A stretch of DNA of 64,000 nucleotides. Source: Paracoccaceae bacterium (GTDB lineage: Bacteria; Pseudomonadota; Alphaproteobacteria; Rhodobacterales; Rhodobacteraceae). The translations under genes were made by a program, and so were the position numbers. Below are positions 57,221-64,000 of this stretch, piece by piece. Position 1 is the first letter of the stretch. Each line of letters begins with the position of its first letter. The stretch lies in contig JAIXZW010000003.1 of assembly GCA_027489375.1 (NCBI GenBank), positions 124,001-188,000 of the forward strand, read 5' to 3'. The notes beneath the pieces were generated by a model that was given only the letters and a program-made list of their open reading frames with translations, ran no database searches and was not told where the DNA came from.

Positions 57221-57859
57221 ATGGAAATAACGGAGATTCAAGCGCGACAGGCTGCACCGCCGAAACCCGCGATCAGTGCGGATTTCGATACGTTCCTGAA
57301 GATGCTGACGGTCCAGATGACGAATCAGGACCCGATGAACCCCATCGAAAGCGCGGATTATGCGGTGCAACTGGCGACCTTTTCGGGTGTCGAGCAGCAG
57401 GTGAAGACGAACCAGTTGCTGGCCGATCTGGCGGCGCAGTCGAGCCTTGCGAATATGGCGCAGCTTGCCGGATGGGTGGGGCAAGAGGCGCGGTCGGCGG
57501 CCCCTGTCTGGTTCGACGGTGCGCCGGTGACGCTGTCGCCCAATCCGGCGGTTACGGCGGATGGCGCGACGCTGGTGGTGAAGGATGCGGCGGGCAAGGT
57601 GGTCGCGCGCGAGGATGTGCCGCTGGGAACGGCACCCTATACGTGGTTCGGGGCGGATGCGGCGGGCGATCCGCTGCCGCAGGGGCAGTATAGCCTGAGC
57701 CTTGAAAGCCGTGCGGAGGAACAGGTGTTGCGGACCGATCCGGTGGAAAGCTACGCGCCGATCATCGAAGCGCGGCGCGGGGCCGAGGGGGTGCAATTGA
57801 TCCTGCGCGGGGGAGTCGCGGTGAATGCGACCGATGTGACGGCGCTGCGCGCGCCCTGA
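57221..57859 (+). CDS. flgD: flagellar hook capping protein FlgD
   Basis: DFDTFLKMLTVQMTNQDPMNPIESADYAVQLATFSGVEQQVKTN. Confidence 0.96.
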   Translation: MEITEIQARQAAPPKPAISADFDTFLKMLTVQMTNQDPMNPIESADYAVQLATFSGVEQQVKTNQLLADLAAQSSLANMAQLAGWVGQEARSAAPVWFDGAPVTLSPNPAVTADGATLVVKDAAGKVVAREDVPLGTAPYTWFGADAAGDPLPQGQYSLSLESRAEEQVLRTDPVESYAPIIEARRGAEGVQLILRGGVAVNATDVTALRAP

Positions 57860-57899
57860 CCCTTTGCGGCGGGCGGGAAAGCGGGTAAGTCGCTGGCCG

Positions 57900-58697
57900 A
57901 TGGAAGATGCACCCGAAACGGTCAAGGCCGCGGTCTGGCGGCTGGACCCTGCCTTGCGCGGGGTTTGCTGGCAGCCCCTTGCGGGTGGGCGGACGAACCG
58001 GCTTTGGCGGGCGGGTGATCTGACGATCAAGAAGTTCACGGCGGATGCGGCCTCGCCCCTGTTTCCGAACGATGCGGCGGCCGAGGCGCGGGCGCTGGAA
58101 TTGTTCGCGCCCTTGGGCATTGCGCCGCGGTTGCGGGCGGCGGGTGCGGATTGGCTGGTCTATGACCATGCGGACGGGGCGGTCTGGTCGGGTGATCCGG
58201 TCCCCGTGGCGCGGGCGCTGCACCGGCTGCATGGCGCGAAGGTGCCTGACGGAACCTTCCGTCCGGCGCCCAATGGCAGCGGGGCGGTGCTGGCCCATGC
58301 GGCGGCGATCCACCCCCTTGGCGATGCGCCTGCGGACCCCGCATTGCCGCCTGCTCCAGTGGTTCCGATCCATGCGGATGCGGTGGTGGGCAATGTGCTG
58401 GCGACGGCGGGGGGACCCGTGCTGATCGACTGGCAATGCCCCGCGATGGGGGACGCGGCCGAGGACCTTTGCACCTTTCTGTCGCCTGCGATGACATGGC
58501 TTTATGGCGGCAAGGTCTGGTCAGCGGCCGAGGCGGAGCGCTTCCTTGCCGCCTATCCCGATGCGGCGGTCGTCGAGCGGGCGCGACTTATGCAGCCCGT
58601 CTACAGCCACCGCATCGCCGCGCATTGCGCGTGGAAGGCGGCGCGGGGCGATGCGGATTACGCGGCGGCGCTGAAGCTGGAGCTTCAGAGGAACTGA
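57900..58697 (+). CDS. phosphotransferase family protein (choline/thiamine kinase-like)
   Basis: PLAGGRTNRLWRAGDLTIKKF; VVPIHADAVVGNVLATAGGPVLIDWQCPAMGDAAEDL. Confidence 0.82.
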   Translation: MEDAPETVKAAVWRLDPALRGVCWQPLAGGRTNRLWRAGDLTIKKFTADAASPLFPNDAAAEARALELFAPLGIAPRLRAAGADWLVYDHADGAVWSGDPVPVARALHRLHGAKVPDGTFRPAPNGSGAVLAHAAAIHPLGDAPADPALPPAPVVPIHADAVVGNVLATAGGPVLIDWQCPAMGDAAEDLCTFLSPAMTWLYGGKVWSAAEAERFLAAYPDAAVVERARLMQPVYSHRIAAHCAWKAARGDADYAAALKLELQRN

Positions 58698-60214
58698 CCG
58701 AGGCCCACGCCTGCTGCAAAGATCACCACGGCAAGCGGGATCAGATACCAGCGCGAGCGGCGGCGCGGCGGGGCAAGCGGGCGCGGCGGTTCGGCCTGTG
58801 CGATGAGGGCGGCTTCGACCAGACGCGGCAGCTTGGGGCCGAAGCGCGACAGCACGCGGGCGGTCTGGGCAAGATCGCGCAGCAGGGCGGCGGGGCCGAC
58901 GTTCTTTGCCACATAGGCTTCGACCACGGGGCGGGCGACCTGCCAGATGTTGATATGCGGATCGAGCGAGCGGGCCACGCCTTCGACCACCACCATCGTG
59001 CGTTGCAGCAGGATAAGCTCGGTGCGGGTTTGCATGCCGAAGCGTTCCGTCACCTCGAATAGATAGGCCAGAAGGCGGGCCATCGAGATGCGGCTGGCGT
59101 CCATGCCGAAGATCGGCTCGCCCACGGCACGCAGGGCGCGGGCGAATTCGTCGATGTCGCGGTCGGCGGGGACGTAGCCCGCTTCGAAATGCACCTCGGC
59201 CACGCGGCGGTAATCCTTGCGGATGAAACCCATGAGGATTTCGGCATAGACGCGGCGGGTGTATTCGTCGATCCGGCCCATGATGCCGAAATCGTAGATG
59301 ATGATCGCGCCGTCCGCCGCCACCTTGAGGTTGCCCTGATGCATGTCGGCGTGGAAATAGCCGTCACGCAAGGCGTGGTTGAGGAAGAGTTGCAGCACGC
59401 GCGCGCCAAGGACGCGGCGGTCGATCCCTGCCGCGTCGATGGCGGCGTTTTCGTTCATGCCGATGCCTTCGGCCCAGCCCAGCGTCATCACCGTCTTGCC
59501 AGACAGGAACCAGATGGGCGCGGGCACGCGGATGCCTTCGTCCTTATCCGTGTTCGCGGCGAATTCGGCGGCGGCCGAGGATTCGAGCCGCAGGTCAAGC
59601 TCGCCCATCACCACGCCTTCGAAATGGGCGATCACGTCCATCGGGCGCAGGCGGCGGGTTTGCGGGGCGACGATCTCGATCGTGCGGGCGATGAGGTAGA
59701 AGGCGTCGATATCGGTGCGGAAGGCGCGTTCGATGTTGGGGCGCAGCACCTTGACCGCGACCTCTTCGCCGGTGTCGGCCAGCCTTGCGCGGTGGACCTG
59801 CGCGATGGAGGCGGCGGCGACGGGTTCGGAGAATTCGGAAAAGACCTGATCGACGGGGACTTCGAGTTCCGCCTCGATCATCTTCTTGGCGATGTCGGTG
59901 GGGAAGGGGGGAAGCTTGTCTTGCAGGTATTTGAGCTGCACGGCCAGTTCGTCGCCCACGATGTCGGGGCGGGTCGAAAGGATCTGGCCGAATTTGATAT
60001 AGGCGGGGCCGAGGGCCGTGAGCGCACGGGTGGCGGGCGGCAGGGCGGGGTCGCCCTTCAGCCCCAGCCATTTGAACGGCCAGCCGAGCATATGGGCAAG
60101 GATGCGCAGGCGCGGCGGGGCGCGGAAGGCTTCGAGCACCACGTCCATCGCGCCGGTGCGTTCAAGCGTGGCACCGGTGCGGATGAGCCGCCAGATGTTG
60201 TGCGGACCGCGCAT
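58685..60214 (-). CDS. ubiB: ubiquinone biosynthesis protein UbiB (ABC1/ADCK family)
   Basis: LGPAYIKFGQILSTRPDIVGDELAVQLKYLQDKLPPFP; FHADMHQGNLKVAADGAIIIYDFGIMGRID. Confidence 0.96.
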   Translation of the reverse strand: MRGPHNIWRLIRTGATLERTGAMDVVLEAFRAPPRLRILAHMLGWPFKWLGLKGDPALPPATRALTALGPAYIKFGQILSTRPDIVGDELAVQLKYLQDKLPPFPTDIAKKMIEAELEVPVDQVFSEFSEPVAAASIAQVHRARLADTGEEVAVKVLRPNIERAFRTDIDAFYLIARTIEIVAPQTRRLRPMDVIAHFEGVVMGELDLRLESSAAAEFAANTDKDEGIRVPAPIWFLSGKTVMTLGWAEGIGMNENAAIDAAGIDRRVLGARVLQLFLNHALRDGYFHADMHQGNLKVAADGAIIIYDFGIMGRIDEYTRRVYAEILMGFIRKDYRRVAEVHFEAGYVPADRDIDEFARALRAVGEPIFGMDASRISMARLLAYLFEVTERFGMQTRTELILLQRTMVVVEGVARSLDPHINIWQVARPVVEAYVAKNVGPAALLRDLAQTARVLSRFGPKLPRLVEAALIAQAEPPRPLAPPRRRSRWYLIPLAVVIFAAGVGLGQFL

Positions 60215-60969
60215 CAGATTTTCCAGCCGGAATGGAGGGCGGCGACACCCATCGTCAGGTTGCGGTATTTGACGTTGCCGAAGCCCGCCGTGCGGATCAT
60301 CTGGGCAAAGGTGTCCTGATCGGGGAATTTGCGGATGGATTCGACGAGGTATTGGTAGCTGTCGCGGTCATTGGCGACGATCTGGCCCATGACGGGGATC
60401 ACGTTGAAGGAATAAAGGTCATAGGCCTTTTGCATCATCGCGTTGGGGATGTGGCTGAATTCCAGCACCATCAGGCGGCCACCCGGTTTCAGCACGCGGT
60501 AAGCTTCCTTCAGCGCATCGGGGATGCGGGTGACGTTCCGGATGCCGAAGCTGATCGTGTAAACGTCGAAGGAGTTGGAGGGCAGCGGCAGGGCCATCGC
60601 GTCGCCCACCACCCAGTCGAGGCGATCTGCCTGCCGTTCCGCCTCGGCCCGTTTGCGGCCTTCGACCAGCATGGATTCGGTCATGTCGAGGACGACCGCC
60701 GATGATCCGGGCGCGCGTTTGAGGAAGCGGAAGGCCACGTCACCCGTGCCGCCCGCCACGTCGAGCAGGCGTTGACCGGGGCGCGGAGCGAGCCAGTCCA
60801 TCATCGCATCTTTCCACAGGCGGTGGACGCCGCCCGACATCAGGTCGTTCATGATGTCGTAGCGGCTGGCGACGCGGGTGAAGACGCCATGCACCATGCC
60901 GGCCTTTTCGCCCTCGGCCACGGTCTGGAAGCCGAAGTGGGTGGTGCCTTGGGTGCTATCGTCGCTCAT
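60214..60969 (-). CDS. ubiE: ubiquinone/menaquinone methyltransferase UbiE
   Basis: [76 protein letters not shown]. Confidence 0.96.
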   Translation of the reverse strand: MSDDSTQGTTHFGFQTVAEGEKAGMVHGVFTRVASRYDIMNDLMSGGVHRLWKDAMMDWLAPRPGQRLLDVAGGTGDVAFRFLKRAPGSSAVVLDMTESMLVEGRKRAEAERQADRLDWVVGDAMALPLPSNSFDVYTISFGIRNVTRIPDALKEAYRVLKPGGRLMVLEFSHIPNAMMQKAYDLYSFNVIPVMGQIVANDRDSYQYLVESIRKFPDQDTFAQMIRTAGFGNVKYRNLTMGVAALHSGWKI

Positions 60970-61054
60970 CGTGACTTGCCGTTCCTTGCGTTGCACACTC
61001 CTTATAGGGCCGTAACACGGCGCTGCAATGCGCCCCTATGTCCCGAAGGATGCC

Positions 61055-62026
61055 ATGCCCGAACTGCCCGAGGTTGAAACCGTCCGCCGTGGCCTTGTTC
61101 CCGTGATGGAGGGGCGCGTGATCGCGCGGGCCTTGGTGAACAGGCCGGACCTGCGCTGGCCATTCCCCGAACGGATGGCCGAGCGGTTGACGGGGGCGCG
61201 GGTGTTGGGGCTGCGGCGGCGGTCGAAGTATATCCTTGCGGACCTGTCGACGGGCGAGACGCTGCTGATCCATCTGGGCATGTCGGGGCGGATGCTGATT
61301 TCCGCGCCCTTTGCCCCCCACCCCATCCCTCCCCACGAGGGGGAGGGGGCCGGCAGTCCCGACAGCGCGGAGAATGGGGCTTCCCTCCCCCTTGCGGAGA
61401 GGGAGAGGGTGGGGGACGGGACGCGTGAAACCGTTGGCGAATGGCACCAGCATCATCCCGCGCCGGAAAAGCATGACCATGTGGTCTTCGACATGGAGGG
61501 CGGGGCGCGGGTGACGTTCAACGATGCGCGGCGCTTCGGGGCGATGGACCTGATGCCCACCGAAGGGGCCGAGCGGCACGCGCTGCTGGCGGGGCTGGGG
61601 CCGGAGCCTTTGGGCAACGGCTTTGACGAGGCCTATCTGGCCGAACGGCTGGCGGGGAAGAACACGCCGATCAAGGCCGCGCTGCTGGACCAGCGCCTGA
61701 TCGCGGGGTTGGGCAACATTTATGTGTGCGAGACGCTGTATCGCGGGCGTATCCATCCGGCGACCAAGGCGGGGGCGTTGAAGAAGAAGCAGGCCGCCGC
61801 CCTCGTGCCGATCATCCGCGAGGTTCTGGCCGAGGCGATTGCGGCGGGCGGGTCGTCCTTGCGCGACTATCGGCAGGCGGACGGGGAACTCGGCTATTTC
61901 CAGCACAGTTTTCAGGTCTACGGGCGTGAGGGCGAACCCTGTGTGACCGAAGGCTGCAAGGGCATGATCGCGCGGATCGTGCAATCGGGGCGGTCGTCCT
62001 TCTACTGTCCGCAATGCCAGAGGTGA
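61055..62026 (+). CDS. mutM: bifunctional DNA-formamidopyrimidine glycosylase/AP lyase (MutM/Fpg)
   Basis: [14 protein letters not shown] start, [10 protein letters not shown]-terminal zinc finger CVTEGCKG...[10 protein letters not shown]; interrupted by an in-frame palindromic repeat. Confidence 0.96.
   Translation: MPELPEVETVRRGLVPVMEGRVIARALVNRPDLRWPFPERMAERLTGARVLGLRRRSKYILADLSTGETLLIHLGMSGRMLISAPFAPHPIPPHEGEGAGSPDSAENGASLPLAERERVGDGTRETVGEWHQHHPAPEKHDHVVFDMEGGARVTFNDARRFGAMDLMPTEGAERHALLAGLGPEPLGNGFDEAYLAERLAGKNTPIKAALLDQRLIAGLGNIYVCETLYRGRIHPATKAGALKKKQAAALVPIIREVLAEAIAAGGSSLRDYRQADGELGYFQHSFQVYGREGEPCVTEGCKGMIARIVQSGRSSFYCPQCQR
61314..61421. repeat. Palindromic repeat element inserted in-frame in mutM
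   Basis: Left arm cccccaccccatccctcccc...gggggagggg and right arm ccctcccccttgcggagagggagagggtgggggacggg form inverted repeats, locally and across the element. Confidence 0.8.
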
Positions 62027-62086
62027 CTTGCCAAAGGGCGGCTGGCTGCTAGGACAGTGCGAAGGGTTTTCGGGGGGAGAAAGCGC

Positions 62087-62863
62087 ATGGCCTATGAGAC
62101 CGTGATCGTCGAGGTGGAGGACTACATCGCCACGATCCGCCTGAACCGTCCCGATGCGCTGAACGCGCTGAACACCAAGCTGATGCAGGAGCTGGCGGCG
62201 GCACTGACGGCGGCGGATGCCAATGACCGCGTGCGCTGCATCGTGGTGACGGGGTCGGAAAAGGCCTTTGCCGCCGGAGCGGATGTGCGCGAGATGGCGG
62301 AAAAGGGCTTTGCCGATGTGTTCTTCGACGACCTTTTCGGTCCCGAAGCCGAAGCCATCGCGCGGGTGCGCAAGCCGGTGATCGCCGCCGTGTCGGGCTA
62401 TTGTCTGGGCGGCGGGTGCGAGCTTGCGATGATGTGCGATTTCATCATCGCGGCGGATACGGCGAAGTTCGGCCAGCCGGAAGTGAACCTAGGCATCTGT
62501 GCGGGCATGGGCGGCACGCAGCGGCTGACCCGTGCGGTGGGCAAGGCCAAGGCGATGGACATGAACCTGACCGGCCGCTTCATGGACGCCGCCGAGGCCG
62601 AGCGGGCGGGGCTTGTAAGCCGCGTGGTTCCGGCCAAGGACCTGATGGCGGAAACGCTGAAGGCGGCGGGCAAGATCGCGCAGAAATCCATGCTTGCCGT
62701 GATGGCGGTGAAGGAAGCGGTGAACCGCGCGCAGGAAACCACCCTGCGCGAAGGGCTGCTGTTCGAGCGGCGCATGTTCCACGCCACTTTCGCCACCGAG
62801 GACCAGAAAGAGGGCATGGCCGCTTTCCTTGAAAAGCGCGAGCCGCAGTTCCGTGACCGCTAG
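62087..62863 (+). CDS. enoyl-CoA hydratase/isomerase
   Basis: [70 protein letters not shown]. Confidence 0.95.
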   Translation: MAYETVIVEVEDYIATIRLNRPDALNALNTKLMQELAAALTAADANDRVRCIVVTGSEKAFAAGADVREMAEKGFADVFFDDLFGPEAEAIARVRKPVIAAVSGYCLGGGCELAMMCDFIIAADTAKFGQPEVNLGICAGMGGTQRLTRAVGKAKAMDMNLTGRFMDAAEAERAGLVSRVVPAKDLMAETLKAAGKIAQKSMLAVMAVKEAVNRAQETTLREGLLFERRMFHATFATEDQKEGMAAFLEKREPQFRDR

Positions 62864-62956
62864 GCGGGTTTGGCCCTTATTTTCCTGTTTCCTTTTTCTG
62901 CCGTTTGCCCTAAAGGCCACGGCACATGCGCGTGGGCCCGCTTAGGCAAGATGATT

Positions 62957-62974
62957 CCCGTCTTTTCAGACGGG
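62957..62974 (+). promoter_or_regulatory. Hairpin in the rpsT leader or downstream of enoyl-CoA hydratase
   Basis: CCCGTC-TTTTCA-GACGGG about 55 nt upstream of rpsT ATG. Confidence 0.45.
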
Positions 62975-63030
62975 GCCTTTGGGTTTTCGTGCGACCAGAT
63001 TGTAACGACGAACCCTAGGAACCAAGCCAG

Positions 63031-63309
63031 ATGGCAAATACCGCCCAGTCCAAGAAGCGCGCCCGTCAGTCCGAAACGCGCTATGCGATCAACAAAGCCC
63101 GCCGTTCGCGCATCCGCACCTTCCTGCGCAAGGTCGAAGAAGCGCTTGCTTCGGGCGATGCCTCCGTTGCCGCCGAAGCCCTGAAGAACGCCCAGCCCGA
63201 ACTTCAGCGCGGCGTGTCGAAAGGCGTTCTCCATGCCAACACCGTGTCGCGCAAGATCTCGCGCCTTGCACACCGCGTGAAGACGCTGGCGACCGGCGCC
63301 AAGGCCTGA
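63031..63309 (+). CDS. rpsT: 30S ribosomal protein S20
   Basis: [38 protein letters not shown]...[17 protein letters not shown]. Confidence 0.97.
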   Translation: MANTAQSKKRARQSETRYAINKARRSRIRTFLRKVEEALASGDASVAAEALKNAQPELQRGVSKGVLHANTVSRKISRLAHRVKTLATGAKA

Positions 63310-63335
63310 TCTCCAAAGGTTTAACGATAGAATCG

Positions 63336-63372
63336 GGGCGCGTTCCGGCAGGAGCGCGCCCTTTTTCTTTTT
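63336..63372 (+). terminator. Rho-independent terminator of rpsT
   Basis: GGGCGCG-TTCCGGCAGGAG-CGCGCCC followed by TTTTTCTTTTT. Confidence 0.88.
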
Positions 63373-63943
63373 GCGACCGCTGTCCGTTTCGTGCCGGTGT
63401 GGCGCATTTTTGCATCGCTCTGCCGTGCATCTTCCAACGAGTCCGTGGCGGTTTTGCACAGCGGTTTGGATTCGGTTGCGGCAAGTTTCTGTCAAGCGCG
63501 AAGTTCGGTTGCGAACGCGTTCACGGGCTTGCTACCGTGACCCTGCGATTCACTTCGACTTGGGGGACATAACGGAATCGCAGACTGGAATAGACGGGTC
63601 GGCTGTGCTGCCAAGCTTTGACGTGCCCTGAAAATTACGGTTTGCGGTCAATGCGTTATGGTGTCTGCACCGGTCTGTGCGACACTTTGCTTGATCTGGC
63701 GGAACGGCTTGGGGCCGATTCCGCCGGGGTCTGGAATGTCCGGCGTCCGTGCCGGATGGCGGTGCGTCTTGCTTGCCTTGGGGGAGGGCAAAGCGGGCGC
63801 TCGTTGTCCGGTGTGTTGCGTGTTGCGGGGAGTTTCCCGCTGCCTGATCCGAAGGGTTCTGGGGTGCGTGAGCGGTGCGAACAACAATAGGGGCGCAGGG
63901 GAAAACCCGCTTTCAAAGCGCCTTATCGGACGGGTCAGAAACG

Positions 63944-64000
63944 ATGACAAACGAGACTTGGGGATTGGTTCGTGAAGAACTGATCAAAAGGGTTGGACGG
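63944..64000 (+). CDS. dnaA: chromosomal replication initiator DnaA, N-terminal fragment cut by window end
   Basis: ATG opening MTNETWGLVREELIKRVGR..., typical alphaproteobacterial DnaA N-terminus, downstream of rpsT as expected. Not in the supplied ORF track because it runs off the edge. Confidence 0.85.
   Translation, partial: MTNETWGLVREELIKRVGR

Noticed and set aside
61314-61421. mutM as a pseudogene because of the insertion
   Set aside because: Reading frame is intact through to the zinc finger and the catalytic N-terminus (MPELPEVE) is preserved.
63618-63975. Small ORFs in the rpsT-dnaA gap (90-105 aa)
   Set aside because: Overlap each other on both strands and run into dnaA; no RBS or conserved-looking motif.

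Overview
This is a GC-rich alphaproteobacterial chromosome segment; gene content and order look Rhodobacteraceae-like. It is densely coding, with no tRNA, rRNA, IS element, prophage or CRISPR array that I could recognise. From left to right it contains: (1) housekeeping genes at 1-12 kb: a tandem ABC exporter pair, an RNA methyltransferase, two L,D-transpeptidases flanking a CAP-domain protein, a tiny secreted/membrane protein, hemH, comF, grxC, a nitrilase-family hydrolase, a MarR regulator and a YihY/BrkB protein; (2) a tamB-tamA pair on the minus strand at 12.4-17.8 kb; (3) a xylose locus at 17.8-26.4 kb: a ROK regulator divergent from xylF-xylH-xylG-xylB-xylA and an aldo/keto reductase; (4) a near-complete flagellar and motor cluster at about 26.6-57.9 kb, in several divergent units; (5) a kinase-like gene, ubiB, ubiE, mutM, an enoyl-CoA hydratase, rpsT and the first codons of dnaA, i.e. 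a replication-initiator neighbourhood. The most notable observations are: an uncharacterised 303-aa protein next to motB that reads as about four repeats of an L7/L12-CTD-like alpha/beta unit; an in-frame palindromic repeat inserted inside mutM; TTAA-N7-TTAA-like (CtrA-type) motifs in front of at least five flagellar units; a tandem 60-bp duplication in fliK; a large periplasmic AMIN-like protein after motA; two FliL paralogs; and a split FlgJ function. All family calls come from reading the sequence; no database search was run.
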